Assembly: GCF_019635515.1 (NCBI RefSeq)
Contig: NZ_JAHBZI010000001.1
Coordinates: 558,001-622,000 of the forward strand
Direction: 5' to 3'
Length of the DNA stretch: 64,000 nt
Origin: Sphingomonas sp.
Lineage (GTDB): Bacteria; Pseudomonadota; Alphaproteobacteria; Sphingomonadales; Sphingomonadaceae
The number at the start of each line of letters is the position of its first letter. The stretch's first letter is position 1. Made by a program: the position numbers and the translations under genes. Shown one piece after another: positions 52,108 through 61,424 of this stretch. The notes under the pieces are model-generated. The model saw only the letters and a list, made by a program, of their open reading frames with translations. It ran no database searches and had not been told where the DNA came from.

Positions 52108-52126
52108 AATGGAATCTCATTCCATT
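52108..52126. promoter_or_regulatory. Perfect IclR-like operator ahead of the CitE-like gene
   Basis: AATGGAAT-CTC-ATTCCATT, an exact 8-3-8 palindrome, 12 nt before the start codon on the minus strand. Its 15-bp core TGGAATCTCATTCCA has the same arms and length as the E. coli IclR box TGGAAATNATTTCCA. Being so close to the start codon it could block transcription directly. Confidence 0.65.
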
Positions 52127-52311
52127 TAAAATAGAATTCTGTCCGTTGCGGGTGGGCTGCCGACTATTAATTTACGCCTCGGAAGGAAGAAAACCATTGG
52201 ATCGCGCTTTCCAAGTGTGGCGCTTGGGTCCTGATTGGGGCGTTTTGTAGGAAATGGGCGGCGACCTCCGCTCCGCCCACTGGATTGGGCCGGAGCTACC
52301 GCTGAACTCAA

Positions 52312-52490
52312 GCGGGCTCGCCCGCCGCCGCGCTCGCAACCGTGCCTGATGATAGGACAAGGCTCCGGGCGTCGAGCATCCCACCGGCGTCACCGAATGC
52401 GTCGTCACGTTGGACGAAGCAGGCGCCCCGATCGAAGCCGACATGCTACGCACGGCACGCAAGCTGATCGATGGGATGATATTCTCGTGA
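52312..52490 (+). pseudogene. Frameshifted C-terminal remnant of a PrpF-family protein
   Basis: Two reading frames joined by one shift near 52369 read like the end of a PrpF/4-oxalomesaconate tautomerase family protein: SPAAALATVPDDRTRLR in one frame, then VEHPTGVTECVVTLDEAGAP and LRTARKLIDGMIFS before a stop in the other. PrpF proteins end with an HPSG segment and an RTAR-L-x-x-G helix. Both frames have stops just upstream and nothing remains of the N-terminal two thirds. PrpF enzymes isomerise methylaconitate or oxalomesaconate, close to the chemistry suggested for this block. Confidence 0.45.
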
Positions 52491-53097
52491 GCCGCGACGA
52501 AGGCGGCTAGATCCGCAGCCGGACGCTGGCGCCCTTCCGTGCCGGCGTTCGCGTCCCTGCCGGCGCGGTCAATGCGTATTGTCCTGTCTTGGACCCCAGT
52601 CGCATATTCCGAGTCGGCATTCTTCGCCGTCGGTTATGCTGTTGCGATGTGGGCGCTTCACGCGTGAGCAATCAAAATTTCCCAATGTTCCGAGTGCCCG
52701 ATCGGGTGGTGTATGGAGCGCCATTTCCGTCAAGAGAGGGTGTCATCGGTGCCTGATCGTCGGGCTGCCACTGGTAGCGATCTCCAGCGATTTGATCGGG
52801 CCGGCGATGGTGATCGCATCACGACCTTCGCGATGAACCGACGGCGTATTGCCGCATCGTTCTGGATTGCCGGGTTTGTTCGCGCGGACGGCCGGTTTTG
52901 TCGAAGGCAGTAATTGCCCGGCACTTCGTGGCAGCCGACCTTGAAGAGCGGGGTGCCGGTCGCACCACCCCGCTCCTCGGTCAGCAGGATGACTGCCCGC
53001 GCCGTCCAGCTAGGGTTCGAGAGGCCCCTTGGTTATTAAGGGCTGTCACGTCACCGCTTCCGCAGATGAGCCGTCAACTGAGCGCACATCACGATGG
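52491..53097. other. Gene-free region at the right end of the catabolic block
   Basis: About 600 nt with no convincing gene; short open frames on both strands lack family resemblance and start signals. Together with the PrpF remnant this makes nearly 1 kb of decayed sequence between the CitE-like gene and the M16 peptidase gene. It contains the diverged copy of the tRNA-flanking sequence at 52730-52754. Confidence 0.6.
52730..52754. repeat. Diverged copy of the tRNA-Thr flank (candidate right attachment site)
   Basis: tcaagagaggg, three mismatched bases, then catcggtgcct: 22 of 25 positions equal 15695-15719. Weaker similarity continues leftwards into the region matching the tRNA 3' end (tgtatggagcgccatttcc against tgtaagcggcaccacttcc). 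No integrase gene is present between the copies. Confidence 0.45.
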
Positions 53098-55872
53098 TCA
53101 TCGCACGCGCTTGCCATCGGCGTTGTAGACCATCACCTCACCGAAATTCAGCTTCCGTATATCCGCCTCGATTTTCGACAGGTCGCCGACCACGAACCAT
53201 GTGAGCTCATTCGGACGGTAAAGCCTCGTCGCCGCAGCCTGAACCTGTTCGGGTGTGAAGGCGTCGATACGCTGGACATAGTCGTTCCAATAATTGTCCG
53301 GCAGGCCGTACAGGATGACGTTCCGATAAAGGTTCATTGCGCCGCCGGGATCCTGCAGTTCCGCCGAGAGGCCCAGCAACATCGCGTTTTTCGCGATGGC
53401 GATTTCCGCGGCCGTCGGTTTGCGGGTCGTCCCGAGTTCTCGCAATTCGCGCTCGATCTCGCGCATTGAATCAGCAGTTTTGTCTGTCTGGACCACGGCG
53501 CCGGCGCTGATCTGCCCTAGTAACGGTGCTTCGGTAAGCTGCGACTTCGCACCGTAAGACCAGCCTTTTTCTTCTCGTAGATTTAAGTTCAAACGCGATA
53601 CGAAATTGCCGCCAATTACCGTGTTGACGACATTCAGCACGTCGTAATCTGCGGCGGCGCGCGCAGGCCCTGTCTCGACGACGCTAACAAGGGAAGATTC
53701 CGCGCCTGGTTGATCAGCCAGGACGATTCGAGGCCGAGCAGGAAGCTTTGCCGGCGGGAGGGGCGCCTTGACCGGCTTTGGCCCCATCGCTCGCCAACCA
53801 CCAAAGCGCTGTTCGAGCTTCGGCATCATCTCGGCTAGGCTCGTGTCTCCGACGATCAGGATCGTCGCAAGATCAGGACGGATCCATTTGCGGTAATAGG
53901 CACGGAAATCGTCCACCGTCCATCGGCCAACGGTTTCCGGCGTGGAAACGCTGGCGTAGGGATGGCCCGGACCATAGACCATCTCTCCGATGATCAGCGC
54001 CAGCTTGCCGCCCGGCGAACGCTTGTTTTCCTCGAAATTCGCCTTGAACAGCGAATAGAGCCGGTCCCATTCCCCCTTGGTAAAGCTCGGATGGAGCAGG
54101 ATATCGGCGTATAGGTCGAGCGCCTCGTCGAGCTTCGGCTTGAGCACGTTCATCCCGAACCGGGTTGTCTCGCTGTTGTTTTGCCACGCGATTCCAGCAC
54201 TCAATTCCTGCTGGCGCTGCGAAATCTCGAGTGCGGACAGCGACGTGGTACCGGTCGATGCCAGGGCGAAGGCGGTGCTCAGTCCCTCCTTGGCAGGATC
54301 GCGCTCGGGCAGAGCGCCGATATCGAACATCATCGACATCGTAACGGTTGGCACGTCATGCCGTTCGGCCAGCAAGACCTTGATCCCATTTGACAGCGTC
54401 GCCCCCTGAAGCGGCGGCAACGAAAAGGCGTCTGGCCGGCCGAGCGGCGGCTTGGCGGCGCGATCGACCGGCTTGCCCGAGACGGTATGATTGCCGAACG
54501 GCTTTACCTCGACCGTGAAGGATCCGTCCGACAGCCATTTGCGCGCGGTATCCAGCAGCGTCTCGGGCGTCGCGTCGCGGGTGAACTCCTGCCGCCTGGT
54601 CGCGAAATCCGGCGTGCCGGCGTAAAGCTGGGCCTCGGCCAGCAATTGCGCCTTGCCCATGGTCGAGGTCTGGCCGCGGACATTGGCGGCGTATCGCTGG
54701 AACTTGATCCGGTCGAGCGTTGCTTGACTGATCCCGTCGCGCAGGAACTTAGCCATCTCTTCGTCGATCGCGGTTTCGAGTTGGGCCAGGCTGACGCCGG
54801 GCCGGGCGGTCGCCTCGATCACGAACTGCGAGCCGAGCTCGAGGAGCTGCACGCTGACATCGATGTTGCTGGCGAGCTGCAGATCGCGAACCAGCCGCTT
54901 CTCCATCGGACTGTTTTCGCCATCCGCCAGGGCGCTGGCCGCAAGGCGAAGCACTTGAGCGTCGCGGCTCGACCAGCCCGGCACATTCCAAACCTTGACG
55001 AGCTGTGGCGTCGTGACGTCCGCCTCCAGCGTGGCACGCCGGTTGCCGACCATCTTGGCGATGTATTCCTCCTGCCGCTGCAGCGCGGGACCGGCGGGAA
55101 TATTGCCATAGAAGCGCTCGGCCTTGTCCCGCGCCTCCGATACGGTGATGTCCCCCGACAGCACGAGCACGGCGTTGCTTGGCCCATACCATTTCTTGAA
55201 GAACGTCTTCACATCGTCGAGCGATGCCGCGTTCAGATCTTCCATCGATCCGATCGGCGTCCAGCTATAGGGATGGCCGGCCGGATAGATCGACGCGTAG
55301 AGCAAATCGGGGAGCGCGCCTTTCGGGGAATTGGCACCCTGGCGCTTTTCGTTTTGAACGACCTTGCGTTGCTCATCGAGCTTGGCCTGGTCGATCGCCG
55401 GCAGCAGATTGCCCATGCGATCGGATTCGTACCACAGCACGCGATCGAGACCGGACTTGGGGACCGTCTGATAATAGTTCGTGCGGTCGTTGCCGGTCGA
55501 ACCGTTCATCCCCGTCGCGCCGATCTCGTTCATGAATTTGAACCAATCGTCGTTGGCATGCTCGGAACCGTTGAACATCAGATGCTCGAACAGGTGCGCA
55601 AAGCCGGTGCGGCCCGGGGTCTCGTTCGCACTGCCGACATGATAATAGGTCGCGACCGAGACCACCGGCACCTTGTGATCCTCGTGGACGATTACCGTCA
55701 GGCCATTCGGGAGCGTGAATTTTTCGTACGCGATCGTGACGATCGGAAGCGGTGCCGCAGCCGGCTTGATCGCGGCAGGACGCTGTCCGCGCTTGGGAGC
55801 CGTTTGGGCGGTGGCCGCCGACAGCGACGTGGAACCGAGCAACAGGGCAATCATAGCGTGGCGCAGCGTCAT
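53098..55872 (-). CDS. M16 family zinc metallopeptidase, exported
   Basis: A 924-residue two-domain peptidase. The signal peptide is about 1-23. The inverted zinc motif HLFEH is at 93-97, with a downstream Glu in KVVQNEKRQ as third ligand. The second half repeats the fold without the motif, as in clam-shell M16 enzymes, and includes GWSYGAKSQLTEAPLLG. It degrades peptides in the periplasm. It is the last gene, 73 nt after the STN-TonB receptor gene. FusC, an M16 enzyme of similar size, works with the TonB receptor FusA to cut imported ferredoxin; a similar import-and-cut role is possible here. Confidence 0.92.
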   Translation of the reverse strand: MTLRHAMIALLLGSTSLSAATAQTAPKRGQRPAAIKPAAAPLPIVTIAYEKFTLPNGLTVIVHEDHKVPVVSVATYYHVGSANETPGRTGFAHLFEHLMFNGSEHANDDWFKFMNEIGATGMNGSTGNDRTNYYQTVPKSGLDRVLWYESDRMGNLLPAIDQAKLDEQRKVVQNEKRQGANSPKGALPDLLYASIYPAGHPYSWTPIGSMEDLNAASLDDVKTFFKKWYGPSNAVLVLSGDITVSEARDKAERFYGNIPAGPALQRQEEYIAKMVGNRRATLEADVTTPQLVKVWNVPGWSSRDAQVLRLAASALADGENSPMEKRLVRDLQLASNIDVSVQLLELGSQFVIEATARPGVSLAQLETAIDEEMAKFLRDGISQATLDRIKFQRYAANVRGQTSTMGKAQLLAEAQLYAGTPDFATRRQEFTRDATPETLLDTARKWLSDGSFTVEVKPFGNHTVSGKPVDRAAKPPLGRPDAFSLPPLQGATLSNGIKVLLAERHDVPTVTMSMMFDIGALPERDPAKEGLSTAFALASTGTTSLSALEISQRQQELSAGIAWQNNSETTRFGMNVLKPKLDEALDLYADILLHPSFTKGEWDRLYSLFKANFEENKRSPGGKLALIIGEMVYGPGHPYASVSTPETVGRWTVDDFRAYYRKWIRPDLATILIVGDTSLAEMMPKLEQRFGGWRAMGPKPVKAPLPPAKLPARPRIVLADQPGAESSLVSVVETGPARAAADYDVLNVVNTVIGGNFVSRLNLNLREEKGWSYGAKSQLTEAPLLGQISAGAVVQTDKTADSMREIERELRELGTTRKPTAAEIAIAKNAMLLGLSAELQDPGGAMNLYRNVILYGLPDNYWNDYVQRIDAFTPEQVQAAATRLYRPNELTWFVVGDLSKIEADIRKLNFGEVMVYNADGKRVR

Positions 55873-55945
55873 ATTCGATCCTTGGTTACGCAGGGAAACT
55901 GGCGCGGGAGCATCGCCCCCGCGCCGAACGGCAGGAAATTTTTCG

Positions 55946-58900
55946 TTACTGACCGAAGGACTTGCGAACGCTCAGCGTGAACCGCCGCAGCCTTGGGTCG
56001 CCATAGGTGCTGTAGCCCGCCAGGTTGTAACTGCTGATGGCGATGATCGGCGGCCGGCTGTTGAAGATGTTCTGGACACCGCCCGACACGCGAACCCCGC
56101 CCAGCACACCGCCAGCGTCCTTGAAGTCATAGGAAAGGAACAGGTCGCTATAGGACTGGCTAGGCACCCGGCGTGCGCCTTGATTGGCGATCGCGCTGTT
56201 CACCGAATTCTGCCCCGCCACCACGCTTGTGTCCTGGGTGCTGTAGATATTGTAGCTGTTGTAGAACTGGGTGTTCCACCGGACGGCGAGCTTACCGATC
56301 GTCCAGTCGATCCCGGCGTTTCCTTGCACTTCGAGCGGGCCGTCGCTGTTACCGGTGAAATTGAGCGGGCGAAGACCGATCGTCTGCTGCCGGACCGTGT
56401 CCGGCTGCCAGGTGGCAAGCGCATAGAGGCGGAAGTCGCCCCATTTCGAGGTCTTGAACGCGTAATCGGCCTGGAAATCGATCGCCTGGATCTGGGATCT
56501 CAGGAAATTGATCGGCGATGAATCGATCGAGATGATACGTCCGAGATACCCTGCCGGATCACCGGCACCCGGCGCCGCGCGGACGACACGCCCGGGGAAC
56601 AGGTCGGGATTGGCGAGCACCAGCGCTACGGTTGGCACGCCGAGTTCGCCCTTCTTGGCGATCCGCGTATAATCAGCGGAGAAACGGAAACCATTGAAGG
56701 GCGTCAGGATCACGCCTGCCGACAGGCTGCGCGACTTTTCGGGCTGCAGGTTCGGATTCCCGGCATATAGAACGGTGTACTGATAGCCCTCGGCGAGATT
56801 GCCGCGAAACGGATCGGGCGTGAACTGGGCACCCAGCGCTGTTGTCGCCGCCGCCTGGATCACGTTCGGCGGCAGAAAGCCCGTCGCGTAGCTGGCGCGG
56901 AACATGACGCCTTCGAGCGGCGACCAACGGCCGGCGAATGTGAAATTCGTGCTCTTGAAGCGCGATTCGACGCGCGTGAAAGCCGGGATGGCGACGTTGG
57001 GATCGCTTGAATTGATCGAGCCGAAACCGCCCGGTTGATCGTAGAACGCGCCGTTGCCGAGCGAATAGTTGATATAGGTATCGCCGCCCGGCGGGGCCGC
57101 TGTGAAATAGGCGTCGTGGCGAATCGCTGCGCGCAGTTCGAGCTCACGGATCAAGGGAATCCCGCTTTTGGCGCCGACCAGAGGCAGCGTTACTTCACCA
57201 TATTCCGAAGTCGTGGACTGTTTGCGGCCCGGGAAAATCGAATAGTTTCGGCCGGTCGCAGTTCCATCGGAGAAGGAGTTCCGGGATGTGTCGATGATCG
57301 TCGATTCCCGCTGGACGGCGACGGTAAGATTGGCCTTGCCTCCGGGCAGGGTGAACAGCGGTCCGGCTACGCGTAGCGAGGGATTGTTGAACTGCGACCC
57401 ATATGGCCCGCTCACGAAAGTCGGATCAGGGTAGATATAGGGCGTGAAGTCGATCGGTGACTGAAACGGGTTGAGGCCTGGCCCGCCGTTGCACGTTGCG
57501 GCGCCCGAACTGAGGCATGTCGTTATCGCCGAAGGTATTGTCGTCGAATAGTTCGAGCCGCTGCTCTTGGTCCAGGTCTTGTTATATTCGAGATTGAGCG
57601 CCCAGTCTTTCCCGAGGCGGACGATCGTGCCGACGCTCAACGTGTCGGTCACCGACTTGAACCGAAACGGCAGGTTGACGCCCTGCACCGGGAAGGTCAC
57701 GCGCACATTTTGCTGGAAGGGATTATTCGGAGCGGCAGCGGCCAGGGTCACCGAGTTGTTAAGGGTGCCCACGCTGTAGCTGACCGACCGATTCTCGAAG
57801 TGCGAATAGTCGGTGAACAGGTCGAACAGGTCCGAGAACTTCCGGCGCAAATTGACGTTGAACGACCGCGTTTCCGGAGACGAAAGCATGCCGCGGCGAA
57901 GGCCCTGCAGGTCGTCCGGCGGCGTCAGCGTGTAGGTGCCCGCATTCGTCCGCAACAAAGCGCCATTGTCACTCGAGACACCGGCATAACCAAGCGGCAG
58001 CGTCGTAAAGGCGGAGCCGAGATTCGCACCCCCATATTGCGGGTCGAGCACAAGATTGGCGCCCGTCGTGCTACGGATATTCACGCCATTGCTGGCGGGG
58101 GGCGTCGCCAATGTCGTGATATCGACGTTGCGACGATAAAGGTCGATGCCACGTTGCGTGAGATTGAGGCGGTTGCCGACGCGCAACGTGCCGGATTTAG
58201 CGATCCCGCCGCCAAAGGTGACCGTGGTTCTGCCGCCTTCCAGCGCAAAGCCGCCATTGATATCCAGCCGGCCGTAAGGCGCATGAAAATCGAAGGTGTC
58301 ATTGTAGGTCGCGGTGAGGTCAACGCCGCGATAATCACTCCGAAGGATGATATTGATCACGCCGCCGACGGCATTGCCGCCATAGATGCCGCCGGCCGAT
58401 GACGGAAGGATCTCGATCCGTTCGATCGAGCCTACTGGAATGCCGTTGATGTCGGCCTGGCGAGGGGTCTGATTCTGATTGGCGACTACGGGAAGGCGTC
58501 GCCCGTTGACAAGAATCAGGGTCTGGAGCGCGCCATTCGTACCGGTGCCGCCCAGGCCACGAAGGTTGAAACTCGAAAAGTTCGAACCGCGCCCGGTTTC
58601 CTGAGATGCCGCCCCGTTGGGGGCGGTGTTTTGCGTCAGGCGCGTCCGCAGGAATTCTTCGACCGTCGTTGCCTGGGACGATTCGATTTCGTCACGGCTG
58701 AATACAACATATGGCTGGGCGTCGTTCTCCGTGCGCCTGACATCGACGTTGCGGCTGCGATTGCCGATGACCAGGATCTCGGCTTTGCCGGCCTCGTCGC
58801 CATCCGGGTCAGCGGTTGACCCGGCTTGCCCGTTTCCCGTCTGCAACAGGCCGATCATCGCGATGCCGCCTTCGGTCGAGGTCTTGCCTAGATCGGTGCC

Positions 58901-59155
58901 CTCGAGCAGTCGCCTGAGGCCTTCCTCGACTGTATAGGTTCCCTTGACCGCCTTGGTGCGCTTGCCGCGCAATTCGGTGGCGCTGCCGAGGATTTGCGCG
59001 CCGGCTTGCTTCGCGAAAATCGGGATCGTTCGGGTGGCTGGACCAGCGGGGACATCGAAGGTCCGGGTCTGAGCCATCACCGGACTCGCAGCCGCTACGC
59101 ACAGTATGGCGGCCGCTCCGGCCATCAACTGCTGATACGTCCCGAAATTACGCAT
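55946..59155 (-). CDS. TonB-dependent receptor with N-terminal STN signalling domain
   Basis: A 1069-residue receptor. After the signal peptide (about 1-28, ending MAQ) comes a secretin/TonB short N-terminal domain: FDVPAGPATRTIPIFAKQAG, GTYTVEEGLRRLLEGTDLG (about 33-95). This domain contacts FecR in transducing receptors. The plug (EILVIGNRSRNVDVRRTEND, LRGLGGTGTNGALQTLILVN) and a large barrel follow, ending FTLSVRKSFGQ. Together with the sigma factor and FecR genes directly upstream it forms a cell-surface signalling system that senses its own substrate. Confidence 0.93.
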   Translation of the reverse strand: MRNFGTYQQLMAGAAAILCVAAASPVMAQTRTFDVPAGPATRTIPIFAKQAGAQILGSATELRGKRTKAVKGTYTVEEGLRRLLEGTDLGKTSTEGGIAMIGLLQTGNGQAGSTADPDGDEAGKAEILVIGNRSRNVDVRRTENDAQPYVVFSRDEIESSQATTVEEFLRTRLTQNTAPNGAASQETGRGSNFSSFNLRGLGGTGTNGALQTLILVNGRRLPVVANQNQTPRQADINGIPVGSIERIEILPSSAGGIYGGNAVGGVINIILRSDYRGVDLTATYNDTFDFHAPYGRLDINGGFALEGGRTTVTFGGGIAKSGTLRVGNRLNLTQRGIDLYRRNVDITTLATPPASNGVNIRSTTGANLVLDPQYGGANLGSAFTTLPLGYAGVSSDNGALLRTNAGTYTLTPPDDLQGLRRGMLSSPETRSFNVNLRRKFSDLFDLFTDYSHFENRSVSYSVGTLNNSVTLAAAAPNNPFQQNVRVTFPVQGVNLPFRFKSVTDTLSVGTIVRLGKDWALNLEYNKTWTKSSGSNYSTTIPSAITTCLSSGAATCNGGPGLNPFQSPIDFTPYIYPDPTFVSGPYGSQFNNPSLRVAGPLFTLPGGKANLTVAVQRESTIIDTSRNSFSDGTATGRNYSIFPGRKQSTTSEYGEVTLPLVGAKSGIPLIRELELRAAIRHDAYFTAAPPGGDTYINYSLGNGAFYDQPGGFGSINSSDPNVAIPAFTRVESRFKSTNFTFAGRWSPLEGVMFRASYATGFLPPNVIQAAATTALGAQFTPDPFRGNLAEGYQYTVLYAGNPNLQPEKSRSLSAGVILTPFNGFRFSADYTRIAKKGELGVPTVALVLANPDLFPGRVVRAAPGAGDPAGYLGRIISIDSSPINFLRSQIQAIDFQADYAFKTSKWGDFRLYALATWQPDTVRQQTIGLRPLNFTGNSDGPLEVQGNAGIDWTIGKLAVRWNTQFYNSYNIYSTQDTSVVAGQNSVNSAIANQGARRVPSQSYSDLFLSYDFKDAGGVLGGVRVSGGVQNIFNSRPPIIAISSYNLAGYSTYGDPRLRRFTLSVRKSFGQ

Positions 59156-59248
59156 ATCTGTCTTCCCCCCGTATCGCCCCAGTTAATTGGGCGTTGGGAA
59201 AAGGACGATCGACGAGGAAATTTCCGACGACTCTGGCCGAATATTATT

Positions 59249-60205
59249 TCAACGCGACAGCGTGATCGTGCCTTCATTCAGGTCGACGCGCGCGCCAAGC
59301 AGTTTCGCAGTCGCGCGCCCGAACTGCTCCGGCTGATCGGCGCGGAAATAGCCCACCAACGGCTCGCGGCCGAGTTGGACGTCACCGACTATAATTTTTG
59401 TCTGATTGTAGCGATTGAACTCGTTGACGGCATAAGCGAGACTTTCGCCGTTCAGCGCGATCTCGCCGGTACGCCACGCAAGCTGGCGCTCGATATCGTC
59501 TGCGGCCGAAACGACTTCCACTGCCGGTCGCTGCGTTTCGATGAAGCTTTTCGAGCCGGCGGCGATCCGCGTGCGCCCGCTCTCCCGGCCGACAATCCAA
59601 GCCTCGACGACGCCTTCGGTGACGAGGACGTCGGCACCACCCTCACGGCGGCGCACTGAAAATGCAGTCCCTACTGCCTGCACCCGAATGTCTCCAGCTT
59701 CGACGACGAATGGGCGGGCGCTGTCGTGAGCGACCTGAAACCAAACCTCACCGTCCTCGAGCTTCACCGCGCGCTTGGTCGGCAGCATCGACACTGCGAT
59801 CCTGCTTCTGGTATTGATTGAAGCGACCGACCCATCAGCAAGCGGTACACGCCGTACCTCTCCGATTGCGGTTTCGAGTTCCAGAGGGCGCGGTCGCGTA
59901 AGCAGCAAGCCGACCACGCCGGCCGCGCTGATCCCGCTCAGTGTTCCACCGATTAGGAATGCCCGCCGGCCAAAGCTTGCCCGGCGGAAGCCGAATCCGC
60001 TCTCAGCTTCTGGTTCGGCGAGCGCGCGCCCTCGATCGAGATAGGCGAGCACCGCCTCGGCACGCAGCAAGGCGCCAGCGCGTCGCTCGTCGTACAACAG
60101 CCAGTCATCGAGTGAGCGCTGCTCCTCATCGCTGAGCGGCTCTCTATCCAACCGGATCGCCCAGCGCACGGCATCATCGTCGATTTCAGTTGGCACGCCG
60201 TCGGT
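59249..60205 (-). CDS. FecR-family anti-sigma/signal transducer
   Basis: About 318 residues from a GTG at 60205; a GTG at 60253 would lengthen it and increase its overlap with the sigma gene. The N-terminal DUF4880 region (AVRWAIRLDREPLSDEEQRS, LDDWLLYDERRAGALLRAEA) binds the sigma factor; one transmembrane helix follows (RRAFLIGGTLSGISAAGVVG), then the periplasmic FecR domain (VRRVPLADGSVASINTRSRI, VEAGDIRVQAVGTAFSVRRR) and the STN-contacting C terminus (FNRYNQTKIIVGDVQLGREP). Transmits ligand binding at the receptor to the cytoplasm. Confidence 0.92.
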   Translation of the reverse strand, partial: TDGVPTEIDDDAVRWAIRLDREPLSDEEQRSLDDWLLYDERRAGALLRAEAVLAYLDRGRALAEPEAESGFGFRRASFGRRAFLIGGTLSGISAAGVVGLLLTRPRPLELETAIGEVRRVPLADGSVASINTRSRIAVSMLPTKRAVKLEDGEVWFQVAHDSARPFVVEAGDIRVQAVGTAFSVRRREGGADVLVTEGVVEAWIVGRESGRTRIAAGSKSFIETQRPAVEVVSAADDIERQLAWRTGEIALNGESLAYAVNEFNRYNQTKIIVGDVQLGREPLVGYFRADQPEQFGRATAKLLGARVDLNEGTITLSR

Positions 60206-60764
60206 CACTTGTCTGCTCTCGTCTAGGGGCGGGGCCTTCGCCGGCGTCTTCACCGGCCAGGGACTTCAAGATCAGCTTGAGGCCACGGCAAGCCTGTTGT
60301 TCGATCGTGTGTTCGGGCAGGCCCAGCCGCTCGGATATTTCGCGCTGCGATATGCCCTGCACCCGCCGGAGTTCGAAAATCTGTCGGCAGCGGTCCGGTA
60401 GCGCTTCGATCAGCCGCCGGACGCGCTCGAGCTCGAGCCGCGCGCTGACCCGACGCTCGGGGCCGGGATCTTCGTCAGCAAGCGTTAGCGCCTCCATTTC
60501 TGTCATGCTGTCGATCCGAACAATCCGCTCACGCCGTATCTTGTCGAGTAGGACCGTCCGCGCGGTCGCGAAGAAGTAGCCGCGGCCATTATGGATGTGC
60601 GCCACCGAATCCAGATTGGAGATTTTGAGATAGGCGTCCTGCACGATATCGCTGATCTCCTCCTCGGACACCGCCATGCGCCTGAGTCGAGCACGCAAAT
60701 CTGCCTCGTGCGGAACGATGTTGCTCCCCACCCAAGTGACGATCTCGCGCCGGTTTCGCCTCAA
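60186..60764 (-). CDS. ECF RNA polymerase sigma factor, FecI type
   Basis: 192 residues, apparently starting with TTG at 60764; GTG codons a little downstream are alternatives. Sigma region 2 is seen as ISDIVQDAYLKI and RGYFFATARTVLLDKIRRER, region 4 as LPDRCRQIFELRRVQGISQR and EISERLGLPEHTIEQQACRG. It would direct transcription of the receptor operon on a signal passed through FecR. The gene overlaps FecR at its 3' end. Confidence 0.92.
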   Translation of the reverse strand: MRRNRREIVTWVGSNIVPHEADLRARLRRMAVSEEEISDIVQDAYLKISNLDSVAHIHNGRGYFFATARTVLLDKIRRERIVRIDSMTEMEALTLADEDPGPERRVSARLELERVRRLIEALPDRCRQIFELRRVQGISQREISERLGLPEHTIEQQACRGLKLILKSLAGEDAGEGPAPRREQTSDRRRAN

Positions 60765-61424
60765 CCCTGCGATCCTGGTCCTCTTGCGTTCGCTTGACCC
60801 TTATATCCCAAGACGGACGCCCGATCGATTTCCGATGATCCAGGTGAAAATTGATTTGAAAAGGCGATGAAAATTATTCGCGGTGCGCACATTGGCGAAT
60901 GCGGGCGCGGACTAAGAAAACCACACGAAGTGTGCCTCAGTTGACTCCATATCAGGAATTAGGCGCGAGATCACAGCGCGGCGATCGATGGGTTGGTGCC
61001 TCAGCGCTTCTTCGCGTCGATGACTTGGTCGGTCAAGCGACCCGCGGGACATATCCGCGATACATACCAATGCCGCGCCTTAGCGCCAGTAGTTCAGTCC
61101 GCACGGGCAGGCGGCCAGGGTCAATGCAAGTGCTACCGACACCCAAAGGAGTCCGCTGTCATTACATGCGCCGCAACCGCCAGCGTGCGCATGCTTTCGC
61201 TCAGGACGCTGAGCATTGGCTTGGGAATGGCCGGGCGAGGAGGCTCGAACCGTTTTTGTGGACGTTGAGCCTGTCGCTGTCTGCCCAACACTCATGCATC
61301 TGGCCCACGGATATCCCCAATGGTCGAACACCTGACTTTCCAGGTGGCGTCCAATCCCCCGCTTATGCGGATGATTGCGGGCCGCGAGATATCCATGCGC
61401 TCGACCTGCGGCTGCGCCGTGTCG
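60765..61424. other. Gene-poor region between the sigma factor and HupE genes
   Basis: About 660 nt without a convincing gene. It contains the promoter region for the sigma gene; TATAAG lies near 60803 on the minus strand. A minus-strand open frame of 83 codons (61331-61080) has a His/Cys cluster HAHAGGCGAC followed by a hydrophobic helix ending AACPCGLNYW; it could be a tiny membrane protein but has no recognisable family and no clear ribosome site. Confidence 0.5.

Noticed and set aside
52579..53097. Short plus-strand frames in the right-end gap, considered as transposase or integrase fragments
   Set aside because: No catalytic or HTH motif of any transposase or integrase family could be read in any frame.
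60871..60900. attcgc...gcgaat inverted sequence upstream of the FecI-type sigma gene, considered as a Fur box
   Set aside because: The arms are 13 bp apart, unlike the 3-bp spacing of the two sites in the iron locus; no matching promoter layout.
61080..61331. 83-codon minus-strand frame with a His/Cys cluster and hydrophobic tail
   Set aside because: Suggestive but no clear ribosome site or family; mentioned in the intergenic entry, not called as a gene.
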